From Bin80 sp965209015 (GTDB taxonomy: Bacteria; Bacteroidota; Rhodothermia; Rhodothermales; Bin80): DNA of 64,000 nt. The translations under genes were made by a program, and so were the position numbers. The notes below the pieces were generated by a model, which had not been told where the DNA came from, made no database searches, and was given only the letters and a program-made list of their open reading frames with translations. Position 1 is the stretch's first letter. Each line of letters starts with the position of its first letter. Of this stretch, positions 8,846 to 17,593 are shown piece after piece. Where the stretch lies: NCBI GenBank assembly GCA_965209015.1, contig OZ242367.1, positions 1,116,001 to 1,180,000 of the forward strand. Reading direction: 5' to 3'.

Positions 8846-9490
8846 TTATAACTGAAGAAATGGATTCTGACGACGCTCCAACCCAATCTGAGTAGGTGGG
8901 CCATGCCCAGAATAAACTGTCATATTATCGGGGAGCGTGAATAATTTTTGAAAAATAGATTCCATTAACGTGCCCATATTTCCACCAGGAAGATCGGTTC
9001 GACCAATGGATTGCTGAAATAAAACGTCTCCCACAATCACAAACTCGCTGTCATCATCTACAAAACTAATGGATCCAGGAGCGTGTCCCGGTGTGTGGAG
9101 AATTTTCCATTCGGCATCTCCAAACGTAATCCGATCTTGCTCACTGAGCCAATGAGTAGGTTGAGGGATGGGCTTTAGTTGGAAACCATACAATTGAGCC
9201 TGTGCAGGAGCTTCTCTGAGCCATATGGCAGTATCTCGGTGGGCTTGCCATGTGAGATCAAATCGTTTGGACAGTGCACGACATCCCAAAATATGATCAA
9301 CATGTGCGTGCGTGAGCAATAAGTGCCGCACGGTAAGCCCATTGGAACGGATATATTCGGCCATTTCCAATTCCTCTTCTTCATTAGAGCAACTCGCATC
9401 CACGATCACAGCTTCTGAGTTATTGTGACAGACATAGCTATTCGTAGGAAATGGGTTTAGAGTAAAAGATTTGACTTGGGTGACAGACAT
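8846..9490 (-). CDS. MBL-fold metallohydrolase (glyoxalase II-like)
   Basis: 214 residues, of the size and layout of short single-domain hydroxyacylglutathione-hydrolase-like proteins. The zinc-binding motif THAHVDHILG is present, with TPGHAPGS, the later metal-site Asp in VGDVLFQQSIGRTDLPGG, and the final YSGHGPPT His. Such enzymes hydrolyse thioesters or similar small substrates in the cytoplasm; the exact substrate cannot be read from sequence. It lies five bases downstream of rsmI on the same strand, so the two are probably one transcript. Confidence 0.85.
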   Translation of the reverse strand: MSVTQVKSFTLNPFPTNSYVCHNNSEAVIVDASCSNEEEELEMAEYIRSNGLTVRHLLLTHAHVDHILGCRALSKRFDLTWQAHRDTAIWLREAPAQAQLYGFQLKPIPQPTHWLSEQDRITFGDAEWKILHTPGHAPGSISFVDDDSEFVIVGDVLFQQSIGRTDLPGGNMGTLMESIFQKLFTLPDNMTVYSGHGPPTQIGLERRQNPFLQL

Positions 9491-9495
9491 AGATT

Positions 9496-10170
9496 TTATT
9501 TGAAGGAAGGGGGAGAGAGAATGATCACAAACTCCCCCTTGATGGTAGATTTTTTCTGATAGAATTGTAGCAGGTGGTCTAGATCTCCACGGTGGATTTC
9601 TTCAAACTTTTTCGAGATCTCTCGAGCGACAGTTCCCATTCGATGTTTCCCTACTGCATCCAAGAGATCGTTCAGCGTACGAATCAATCTATGTGGGCTT
9701 TCATAGAGCACGACTGTACGAATTTCGGACTGGATGGCTTCTAGACGTTGTTTTCGGCCTTTTCGTGCTGGCAGGAACCCTTCAAATACAAATCGATCGG
9801 AGGGGAGTCCGCTGGCAGTGAGTGCTGGGATCAGTGCGGTGGGGCCGGGCAGGGCCTGTACTGGAATTGACTCTTCCCAACATTGACGCACCAGATAAAA
9901 ACTGGGATCACTGAGACCAGGTGAGCCAGCATCACTGATCAGAGCGATTCGCTGTCCTGCTTTCATTCGCTCAATCAGTTGTGGAGCCCGCGAACGTTCA
10001 TTGTGGTTATGATAGCTGATCGTTGGAGTACCGATCCCATAATGGGATAGGAGGATTCCCGAAGATCGGGTATCTTCACAGGCGATGAGATCAACGGACC
10101 CTAAGGTTTCGACTGCACGAAATGTAATGTCTGCTAAATTTCCAATGGGAGTTGGGATGAGATACAGCAT
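9496..10170 (-). CDS. rsmI: 16S rRNA (cytidine1402-2'-O)-methyltransferase
   Basis: 224 residues. RsmI uses S-adenosylmethionine to 2'-O-methylate C1402 in the decoding centre of 16S rRNA. The tetrapyrrole-methylase fold is clear: LYLIPTPIGNLADITFRA at the N-terminus, ACEDTR, the SYHNHNE motif, ALISDAGSPGLSDPSF and LPGPTALIPAL, then FLPARKGRKQR and a VVLYESPHRL strand. It is shorter than the E. coli protein (286 residues) because the C-terminal extension is lacking, which is common in this phylum. It is followed by the metallohydrolase gene five bases downstream. Confidence 0.92.
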   Translation of the reverse strand: MLYLIPTPIGNLADITFRAVETLGSVDLIACEDTRSSGILLSHYGIGTPTISYHNHNERSRAPQLIERMKAGQRIALISDAGSPGLSDPSFYLVRQCWEESIPVQALPGPTALIPALTASGLPSDRFVFEGFLPARKGRKQRLEAIQSEIRTVVLYESPHRLIRTLNDLLDAVGKHRMGTVAREISKKFEEIHRGDLDHLLQFYQKKSTIKGEFVIILSPPSFK

Positions 10171-10330
10171 CAGGTATCTGTATAATGTTTATACTCTGGG
10201 AAAGTAATCTCCCACTTTGAAATCAGACTCACACATTAAAGCAATCACAACGCTATCTCGTTTGATTCATAAGGATCAGATATAAAAGGATGACTATAGC
10301 AATGAATGGAATGCCCTGAAAAGGTCGTTA

Positions 10331-11782
10331 TTAATTCCGTACTCTGGAAACATATCGTGGTCGTGCTCGCATATCAAGGGCAACTCGAATGAAGAGCCAA
10401 ATGCTGGCTACGCTGATCAATATATTCGCACACCACATTCCGATCCACGGGCTAAGCAATTCTCGATCTGCAAGTTTCTCTCCCTGAACAAGGGTGACCC
10501 AGTAAAAGATAAAGATACCAACTGCCACGAGACATGCGATGCCAAGTCCACCTCGCTGGATACTTAGACCAAGAGGTATCCCAATGAGCACAAAGATAAA
10601 ACAAGCAATGGAGATGGAATATTTTTTGTGTATCTCTACCTGATAGCGGTTGATTGTCGTTTGGGTATGTTGAATGTTTCTGCCCATGGTTGTTACAGAG
10701 CTGCGAACATCTTGGGCATAGCTTCGTGCACGCTGGTATGTGCGGCGCATCTCATCCTGCGTTAATCCATTCAAAGTAACCCGTTGCGCTGCTGCGTCAG
10801 ATTTTGGATTTCCACTGAGTGCAAAGGTTGATATTGACTCGTCATGATTCCAACTCATTGAGTTCGTAGCAGGAAGGTCCATCGCCGTAACACTCATCAG
10901 CGTGTCATGCGTCAATAGGGTTGGGACATTGCCATGAAGCTTGGATATCTGATCTGTGTATCGTCGCTTAAGAGAATCAACAATCACAAACATTTGATCC
11001 GTTGGAGTGGATCGATCCGACCGGTATCCATCCCGCTCTGCTCTGATCTGAAACCCAAGCTCGCTCAAATCTAAACGCAACTGAAATCGCTCAAAGGTCA
11101 GTTTTTCATATCGCTCGTTTGATTGATCTCTTGGAGGTCGAAAAAGTCGATGCATCTCACCTCCAAGGAGGATGAGATCCAAAAACTTCCCCCTAGGAAC
11201 CAATTCACCTCGGTCCGCTCGGATCATTGCCCCATTCGCGATTCCATAGGTATAGTCATAAATCAGAATATCATAGAGAAGATTACTCTCTCGTCGGCCA
11301 ACTAGAATACTGTATTCGCTAATCTCTTGGTAGAATACACCTGGCTCCAACTCAAATCCGGGTCGCGCATCTCGGATGGTTTGCCACATGTTTAAGGCCC
11401 TGAAATTAGATTCTGGAAGTAATACATTATTGAAATAGGTCATCCCACCAGAAAGAAGGGCAGCAGCGGCGAGGACGGGCCAAGTTAAGCTCCAGAGCGT
11501 TATGCCACAGTTACGGATCACCACCCATGTACGGGATTCCGCCAGTGAACCAAAAACCATTAGCGTAGCCAGAAGTGAAGACATTGGTATCGCTAACACG
11601 ATCATATAGGCAAGGTTATAGGCGATCAATTCCAAAATGAGTCCAAGCGGCAGGTCCCTTCCGATCAGGTCAGGCAAAAACTTGATCAAAAACTGCATAA
11701 GTAAAATGAACATCAAAAGCAGGAGCCAGCCCATAAAGGGCCCAGGAAGCTGCTTCAATATCATTCGGTGAAGAATCGTCAT
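10331..11782 (-). CDS. LptF/LptG family permease (YjgP/YjgQ)
   Basis: 483 residues. Three membrane helices at the N-terminus (about 15-36, 50-80 and 95-115), a large periplasmic domain to about 390, and three C-terminal helices match the LptF/LptG architecture. These proteins are the membrane half of the LptB2FG transporter that extracts lipopolysaccharide from the inner membrane. The N-terminal FMGWLLLLMFILLMQFLIKFLPDLIGRDLP segment is typical. No partner lptB or second permease lies next to it, and whether it is F or G cannot be decided. The periplasmic domain has an extended, low-complexity-like insert around 250-330. It is divergent from the DUF2723 gene. Confidence 0.85.
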   Translation of the reverse strand: MTILHRMILKQLPGPFMGWLLLLMFILLMQFLIKFLPDLIGRDLPLGLILELIAYNLAYMIVLAIPMSSLLATLMVFGSLAESRTWVVIRNCGITLWSLTWPVLAAAALLSGGMTYFNNVLLPESNFRALNMWQTIRDARPGFELEPGVFYQEISEYSILVGRRESNLLYDILIYDYTYGIANGAMIRADRGELVPRGKFLDLILLGGEMHRLFRPPRDQSNERYEKLTFERFQLRLDLSELGFQIRAERDGYRSDRSTPTDQMFVIVDSLKRRYTDQISKLHGNVPTLLTHDTLMSVTAMDLPATNSMSWNHDESISTFALSGNPKSDAAAQRVTLNGLTQDEMRRTYQRARSYAQDVRSSVTTMGRNIQHTQTTINRYQVEIHKKYSISIACFIFVLIGIPLGLSIQRGGLGIACLVAVGIFIFYWVTLVQGEKLADRELLSPWIGMWCANILISVASIWLFIRVALDMRARPRYVSRVRN

Positions 11783-11986
11783 TTGATCTCTCGGATTTGA
11801 ACTCTGAATTAGAAATTCATCTCCTTGTCATAGTGAAACGAATGCTGAATATTTGATGTCAATAGTACAAATAATCAGTTACTTGCGACTTTGATCCTCT
11901 TGGTGTCAGGTAGAATTGGCAACACGTATTCCTGCCCGTAGTTACATGGGTTGATTATCATCGTATTTAAGAAGGACGCGATCAAC

Positions 11987-14935
11987 ATGAATTCCAAGCG
12001 CGGGGGACTATTTGTGTCTATTGGGGTATTTGCCTATGCGACTATCCTGTACCTATTGACGGTTGCACCAACTGCAAGTTTCTGGGATGCAGGGGAGTTT
12101 ATTGCAATTGCACATGGGTTGCAAGTATCCCATCCGCCGGGTGCGCCATTTTATATGTTGGTTGGGCGTCTTTTCTCCATGTTTGTTCCGGATCATCTGG
12201 TTTCTCTGTCCGTGAATTTGGTTTCCGTCTTCTGCAGTTCATTTACGATCCTTCTTACCTATTGGATCATTGTTCGCCTACTCCGAGAATTTATCTCCTC
12301 TAAAGACAGGGATCAACCTACATTTCTGGTTCACTTCGGCGGAGTGATTGGGGCATGTACGTTTGCGGTAACGGATTCCTTTTGGTTCAATGCGGTGGAA
12401 GCAGAGGTTTACGCCATGTCAATGCTCTTTACGGCACTTGTCGTATGGCTAATCATGAAGTGGAGTGAGATGGCGCGGGAGGAGCTGGTCAGCACCCAAG
12501 ATCGTTTAGGACTCGGAGCAAATCGTATCCTTGTACTCGTAGCGTATCTGTTTGGGCTTGCAATTGGTGTACATCTTTTAAGCCTCCTTGCACTCTTCTT
12601 CATCGCTCTGATCTTCTTTTTTGAGGAGTATGACGAGAAAAAGGCTACAACCAATGGGCAGCCCGACTGGAAATCTGGGAAGCGGTGGAGGGCAATTTTC
12701 TGGTCGCTCGTAATTGCAGCAATAGTATTTCTGGTGATTTATCCTGGAATCATTCAAAAATTACCTGGAATCGCAGGAGAGACGGGGCAGCCATTATTGG
12801 CTCTGACATTTCTCGTGAGTGCAATTGTGATTGCAGTATGGTATACTCATACGAGAGGACTCCAAACGGCGAATCTAATTTCGGTATGTGTGCTAATGGT
12901 GATGATTGGGTACTCCAGTTATGCGGTCATCTTTATTCGCAGTGCGGCAGATCCTCCTATTGATGAGAATGATCCAGAAACTCCAGATGCAATCGTTTCC
13001 TATCTGGAGCGGGAGCAGTACGGCGAGACTCCAATTCTCAGTGGAGCAAGTTTCAACAACAATACAGGTAATTTTGATGAGAATAATGTGAAGTTGTTTC
13101 CACGACGGCACTCGCCGAGTCCTCAGCATGTGAATATCTACCGCCAGTATAAATCCGATTTTGATTTTTTCTGGCGATATCAAATTGGACACATGTACCT
13201 TCGTTACTTCTTATGGAATTTTTCTGGACGAGAGAGTGATGTAGAGGGTGCTCGCGCGATCACTGGCCTTTCATGGATTGAAGGTCCAAGCGAAACCTTA
13301 TATCAGACCCCCAGCGAGAAGGCAAGTCGTAATCGCTATTTTGCTTTTCCATTGCTTCTCGGCTTATTTGGGATGTTCTATCATTTTCGTCAGGACTGGC
13401 GGCGTGCATTCAGTGTCCTTGTACTATTCATTGTAACTGGTTTTGGGATTATTCTCTACCTTAATCAGGCCCCTTTACAACCTAGGGAGCGTGACTATTC
13501 GTATGTGGCAAGCTTCTTTGCATTCAGTCTGTGGATTGGAATTGGAGCGACGGGGCTTATGCAGCTGATCCGTGATGCATCACATAGCTACGGCAATCGC
13601 GTGCGCAGTATAGCTTGGGTTGCCGCTCCGATCATTTTTCTTGCTATTCCCGGCTGGATGGTAATTGAGAACTACAACGATCATGATCGTTCAGGTCGTT
13701 ATATTGCCCCTGATTATGCACACAATATGCTCATGAGTGTTGCCCCGAACGCAATTCTCTTTACAAATGGGGATAATGACACATTTCCACTTTGGTATGC
13801 GCAGGAGGTGGAGGGCATTCGAAGGGACGTTCGAGTAGCAAATCTGTCTTTGTTGAACACGCCATGGTATGTCCGTCAGCTAAAAAATCAGGATTCAAGA
13901 GACTCAGCACCCTTACCGATTAATTTGCCTGAATCTCAGATTAATGATCTGGGGGCTCGCTTATGGGAACCTAGCACGATGGGGCTGCCCGTTGATTCGT
14001 CTCTGCGGTCTGATGATTCTGAAGTCTTTTTGGGACAGACGGATCGGAGTCTGATAGATAGCTCAATGGCCTGGGTTCTCAACGGTCGTCCCTTCCGAAC
14101 GAATCCAGAGACCGGTCAACCATTGAATATTTTGTATGGGGCTGATATTGCGGCATTGAATATTGTTTCGGGTGTAGCTCAGGGAGGATGGAAGCGTCCA
14201 GTATATTTTGCTGTGACTGTTTCAAGCGATGGGCGGCTTGATCTACAGAATTACTTTCAGCTTGAGGGAAAGGCATTACGGGTTGTCCCGATACGCCATG
14301 ACAATCCACTGGGTAGAGTTGAACTTGGGGTCACTCCCGAGCGTCTGAATACCTTCAGACTCAGAAACCTTGACAATCCGAAGGTATACTTTGATGCCAA
14401 CATCCGTCGGATGGTAGATAACTATCGGAATATTTATGCGCAGACTGCAACGGCAATGATTGAAGCTGGGCAGGTGGAGGAAGGAACTAAACTAATGGAT
14501 GAATTGATGGAAAAGGTTCCTTTCACCACGATACCAGGGGATTATATTTCATTCATCTATACCGCTCGCGTGTATCAGTTGGCCGGAGACCACGAAAGAG
14601 CTTTGGAGATTTTTCGTGCCGCAGAGCCTTTACTGATGCATCGTTTGAATCCCGAGAACTCTCAAGGTTTTGATGATGGTGCATTTACGTTTCTGCAGTC
14701 CGTCCGTGCTGCCTACCTGCAGGCCGCAAATTTTGAAGGTGCAGCAGTATTTGAAAATAAAATTCTAACATTCTTCGGTGAGGAAGGGGAGGTCACAGCT
14801 GAAGAGATGCGCATTTCAGCGAGGAGGCTATTTGAAGAGGATACCATGAATAACATTCAGGAGACGGAATCGTCAATAATGTTAGATTCCATGGTGCAGG
14901 ACCCAGAGGTTGAGAACGGGGTTCAGGTCCCTTAA
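11987..14935 (+). CDS. DUF2723 multi-spanning membrane protein (glycosyltransferase-like)
   Basis: About 982 residues. DUF2723 proteins are large GT-C-like membrane proteins widespread in Bacteroidota and thought to transfer sugars to proteins or lipids. The start shows the family pattern: a first helix, then TVAPTASFWDAGEFIA and VSHPPGAPFYMLVGR, whose acidic residue and HPPGAP loop are the likely active-site region. About a dozen helices follow to residue 560. The remaining C-terminal part is soluble, includes NGDNDTFPLWYAQEVEGIRRDVRVANLSLLNTPWY-type sequence, and ends in TPR-like helices. The ATG at 11987 is preferred over the one at 11951 because GAAGGA lies ten bases before it. The gene is followed by the ybeY neighbourhood. 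Confidence 0.85.
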   Translation: MNSKRGGLFVSIGVFAYATILYLLTVAPTASFWDAGEFIAIAHGLQVSHPPGAPFYMLVGRLFSMFVPDHLVSLSVNLVSVFCSSFTILLTYWIIVRLLREFISSKDRDQPTFLVHFGGVIGACTFAVTDSFWFNAVEAEVYAMSMLFTALVVWLIMKWSEMAREELVSTQDRLGLGANRILVLVAYLFGLAIGVHLLSLLALFFIALIFFFEEYDEKKATTNGQPDWKSGKRWRAIFWSLVIAAIVFLVIYPGIIQKLPGIAGETGQPLLALTFLVSAIVIAVWYTHTRGLQTANLISVCVLMVMIGYSSYAVIFIRSAADPPIDENDPETPDAIVSYLEREQYGETPILSGASFNNNTGNFDENNVKLFPRRHSPSPQHVNIYRQYKSDFDFFWRYQIGHMYLRYFLWNFSGRESDVEGARAITGLSWIEGPSETLYQTPSEKASRNRYFAFPLLLGLFGMFYHFRQDWRRAFSVLVLFIVTGFGIILYLNQAPLQPRERDYSYVASFFAFSLWIGIGATGLMQLIRDASHSYGNRVRSIAWVAAPIIFLAIPGWMVIENYNDHDRSGRYIAPDYAHNMLMSVAPNAILFTNGDNDTFPLWYAQEVEGIRRDVRVANLSLLNTPWYVRQLKNQDSRDSAPLPINLPESQINDLGARLWEPSTMGLPVDSSLRSDDSEVFLGQTDRSLIDSSMAWVLNGRPFRTNPETGQPLNILYGADIAALNIVSGVAQGGWKRPVYFAVTVSSDGRLDLQNYFQLEGKALRVVPIRHDNPLGRVELGVTPERLNTFRLRNLDNPKVYFDANIRRMVDNYRNIYAQTATAMIEAGQVEEGTKLMDELMEKVPFTTIPGDYISFIYTARVYQLAGDHERALEIFRAAEPLLMHRLNPENSQGFDDGAFTFLQSVRAAYLQAANFEGAAVFENKILTFFGEEGEVTAEEMRISARRLFEEDTMNNIQETESSIMLDSMVQDPEVENGVQVP

Positions 14936-14956
14936 GAGCCATTAGATTAGGTGAAC

Positions 14957-15445
14957 ATGAGTTTTCAGTTTCAGGAACATGATTTTGAGCGAATTGGTCG
15001 TACATTGGGTGCAGAGCCTGTATGGAAAGACCGCGTTGTCTGTTATGAAATCAAGAATCGGGAAGTTGAACAGATCGTTAAGCTGGAGATTTCTGTGGAC
15101 GTTGAGTTTCCCGGTGATCTGAAAGATGAGATTCCTGGTCATATTATTACAGCAGAAACAACTAGTTGTCAACTCCATTTAGTTGGCTGTACGGGTCTAG
15201 TTGCTGAGGAGGTGTTTCGCGAAGTGATCTTCTATGCAAAGGGGCATAACGTTGTGAATGCGCTTGTCGTACAGGCCAAAGCATGGTGTCAGATTTTTTC
15301 CAATTATGACCGGCGTTTATTGAATATGGACTATACCAAGATGCCCCGTCAAATTTCAAACAGTGTGATTTCATTTCTGATGGCGGAGGGAAGCCTTGAA
15401 GGTTTTAAGTTTGATGAAGACGAAGAGACGTCCTCTGGGGACTGA
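14957..15445 (+). CDS. Conserved-looking hypothetical protein upstream of ybeY
   Basis: 163 residues from the ATG at 14957; a GTG two codons earlier is also possible. Soluble, with alternating beta strands and acidic ends, no signal peptide, and no family I recognise. Its C-terminus (DEDEETSSGD) is strongly acidic. It starts about 20 bases after the DUF2723 gene and its end overlaps the longest possible ybeY frame, so the three genes are probably co-transcribed. The tight spacing and lack of stop-rich decay argue it is real. Confidence 0.6.
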   Translation: MSFQFQEHDFERIGRTLGAEPVWKDRVVCYEIKNREVEQIVKLEISVDVEFPGDLKDEIPGHIITAETTSCQLHLVGCTGLVAEEVFREVIFYAKGHNVVNALVVQAKAWCQIFSNYDRRLLNMDYTKMPRQISNSVISFLMAEGSLEGFKFDEDEETSSGD

Positions 15446-15920
15446 ATCAGAGGCGGACACTCTCCCTGAATGGCCTCATGTGAAAGGATCTCTTTCTGGG
15501 GGAGATATTGCGGTCTCCGTAGATCATCCTCGCCTTGAGTTTGATTCAGACCTGATAAGAAGTTTGATTCATCAGGTAATGAAAGGAGAGTGTCAGAGGA
15601 TTTCTGGGTTAGAGGTCATTCTTACGACCGCGGAGCAACTCCGAAGCCTAAATTTAACCTGGAAAAATGTGGATTATGAAACCGATGTGCTGAGTTTCTC
15701 CTTAGATGACTCTTCTGAAATTGACGGAGTCGTTTACGTTAGCCTTGATTTTGCACAACGGCATTGCCAAGATTTCAAGGCCTCATTTCATCAGGAGGTA
15801 TGCCGCTACGTTACGCATGGATTGTTACACCTCTGCGGATACGATGACGACACCGAAGAAGCAATCCAATTGATCCGACAAAAAGAAGATCACTATCTTC
15901 GATGTGTAGGATTACAGTGA
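15396..15920 (+). CDS. ybeY: Endoribonuclease / rRNA maturation factor YbeY
   Basis: Single-strand-specific metallo-endoribonuclease needed for 16S rRNA 3'-end processing and ribosome quality control. The metal motif reads HGLLHLCGYDDD: the two His residues of the HGxLHLxGY signature are present and the third ligand is Asp instead of His, as in many Bacteroidota YbeY proteins. The LNLTWKNVDYETDVLSFSL segment is also typical. The frame opens at 15396, overlapping the previous gene by 50 bases. The extra N-terminal 25-30 residues look unlike the family, so a start nearer 15414 or a GTG at 15480 (about 147 residues) is plausible. Confidence 0.88.
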   Translation: MKVLSLMKTKRRPLGTESEADTLPEWPHVKGSLSGGDIAVSVDHPRLEFDSDLIRSLIHQVMKGECQRISGLEVILTTAEQLRSLNLTWKNVDYETDVLSFSLDDSSEIDGVVYVSLDFAQRHCQDFKASFHQEVCRYVTHGLLHLCGYDDDTEEAIQLIRQKEDHYLRCVGLQ

Positions 15921-15981
15921 CTCTACGAGCCAGTTTGGTCTCTGCACATGCCCGAAGATTGCAGAAGTTTTTAATAGGAAA

Positions 15982-16298
15982 GGTTCTATCGTAATTTGTG
16001 TGGGATAAGAAGCATTTTATGAACTAGGGGAATCTGTACAAATGTACATGCTTTCATGTTGGAAAGAGGGACATCAAAACAGTTATCAAGGTTCCCGAGA
16101 TGTGTCAGTCACATCTTACCATAGCCTGTAATGCGTTCTATTCGATACGATTGAATACCATCACGGAGCTACTTACGGCAAAATCCAAGAACTCAAAATG
16201 ATTGGGAGAGGATAAAGAATCTTTGCAATTTTCAGAAATGCGATTCTATTCTTCTTCGGAGAATTCAACCTCCAGCCACAATATTCGCGGTAGAACCA
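15982..16298. repeat. MITE-like repeat, copy 1
   Basis: The 278 bases at 16021-16298 match 18688-18965 in the same orientation with six differences. The ends look like terminal inverted repeats: GGTTCTATC at 15982-15990 against GGTAGAACC at 16289-16297, extended by a similar CGxAATxTTGTGG stretch. The left ~38 bases differ from copy 2. No open frame of interest is inside. It has the size and structure of a non-autonomous element; the mobilising transposase is unknown. Confidence 0.6.
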
Positions 16299-16866
16299 AA
16301 TATAATAATGGATGGTCGTAAATACCCCCGTTACGAAGGTAGCAATACCCGGAGATGGAGAATGAAACCGCATGCTATACCATTACCGGGGAGTGCAAAC
16401 AACATTTCTTTGTCAAGACATACACCATCCTTGCACTCTCAAAGCTACCTCTCTCAAAGAAGGGGGATTATATATCTGAATATATAGGTAGTCTTTCGTT
16501 TGAGTTTGCGGACGAACATGATACAGATAAGATGCGGCACACAGTTCAAATACCCAAATCCCAAAACCGACTGAACACTACAACATATTGGGAACTCGGA
16601 AATCAGGACTAAAATGGCCCTAAATATCCAAAAAAAGCCCCAAAATCACTCGAAAACGACTATTTTGCTCTCCAGGTCAACACCTACCTGTCGAAGTCAG
16701 GAAGGGTCGATACAGCAACAAACCCATCAATCATTGTTGGCAAGAATCTCTGGTAACTGATTTATTGAGGGAGTTGCTCAACCTCCTGAGATCTAAATTT
16801 ATAATGTTGGAGTAGAAATGGATTGTAGAGTACACGCCACCATCAACTACCCGGAGGGGCAAATCA
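16299..16866. other. Stretch between repeat copy 1 and the SLATT pair; nothing convincing
   Basis: Contains one open frame of 85 codons at 16355-16612 (plus) with no recognisable domain, and otherwise AT-rich sequence. A GGAGGGG Shine-Dalgarno site for the following small gene lies at 16853-16859. Confidence 0.4.
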
Positions 16867-17034
16867 ATGAGTAAAAAAGGTCAATCGAAAAACAAGCAAT
16901 CTAAGCTGAAAGATACCAAACCCAAGAATAAGGGTGGAGTAGACAGGCGGGGATCTTTTGATACAAGGAACCCCAATAAAACAAGAGAGTTGAGAAATAG
17001 TGATCCTGATACCTTTCCTCCACCAAAAAAATGA
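16867..17034 (+). CDS. Small basic protein, first gene of the SLATT pair
   Basis: 55 residues, very Lys/Arg/Asn-rich at the N-terminus and ending PPPKK. No membrane segment and no known fold; probably largely disordered. The reading is supported by an unusually good Shine-Dalgarno site (GGAGGGG at 16853-16859, seven bases before the ATG). Its TGA also overlaps the ATG of the next gene (ATGA at 17031-17034), a hallmark of translational coupling. It is therefore likely to work with the membrane protein downstream, for example as a partner or regulator. That role is inference. Confidence 0.6.
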   Translation: MSKKGQSKNKQSKLKDTKPKNKGGVDRRGSFDTRNPNKTRELRNSDPDTFPPPKK

Positions 17035-17570
17035 CCTTGCTCCAGTACAATTTAGGGACGAAATTCGGCGATGTGCAGTTTGGTGTCCAGAGATCATATC
17101 GATACCATGTCGCACGTCAAAAGCATTATGAATTCCAATCAAAACTGTGTTCCTTTATCAGTATTTTTTTGATTGGATGTTCAGGCTTTGCCATTGTGCA
17201 GGAATCTAAATCGTACTGGTTAATTGCACCAGTTGTTCTACTTCTGATTTTTACATTTGATCTAATTTCCAAGCCAACTACGAAGGCTGCAATTCATAAG
17301 ACGTTGGCTGATCGGTTTAATCGGTTAGATATGAAAATGGTCACATCTGAAAAGACCGAAGATTTGGCAGAGATGTTTCAGGCACAACGCCAAGAAATTG
17401 AGCTGGATGAGCCCCCTTCCGCGACTGTGCTTAGCGCTCTAACACATAATGAACTCCTCCAAGCTGTTGGAAGCGAAGAGCGTCCATACGATATAGGCTG
17501 GTTTCGGAGAATATTTGCTCAGTGGGGCGCTCATCCTCCGAAGAAATGGGTGAAAGTGGGTGAACACTAA
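17031..17570 (+). CDS. SLATT-like two-helix membrane protein
   Basis: 179 residues. An N-terminal amphipathic part (YRYHVARQKHYEF) leads into two membrane helices at about 43-60 and 66-83. A long cytoplasmic helical region follows, with RFNRLDMKM, then EIELDEPPSATVLSALTHNELLQAVG. This is the shape of SLATT-type proteins (SMODS/SLOG-associating two-TM effector domains), which are predicted membrane-acting effectors in bacterial conflict systems. The EADEPP..LxxLxHNEL-like pattern is one I recall from proteins carried on mobile elements. It is coupled to the small gene upstream and faces the dead transposase 23 bases away. No nucleotide-second-messenger enzyme is nearby, so an effector role is unproven. 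Confidence 0.6.
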   Translation: MTLLQYNLGTKFGDVQFGVQRSYRYHVARQKHYEFQSKLCSFISIFLIGCSGFAIVQESKSYWLIAPVVLLLIFTFDLISKPTTKAAIHKTLADRFNRLDMKMVTSEKTEDLAEMFQAQRQEIELDEPPSATVLSALTHNELLQAVGSEERPYDIGWFRRIFAQWGAHPPKKWVKVGEH

Positions 17571-17593
17571 TGACCAAAGTCCATTGTTGGCAA

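Noticed and set aside
16355..16612. 85-codon plus-strand frame between repeat copy 1 and the SLATT pair
   Set aside because: No family resemblance and sits in decayed sequence; too weak to call a gene.
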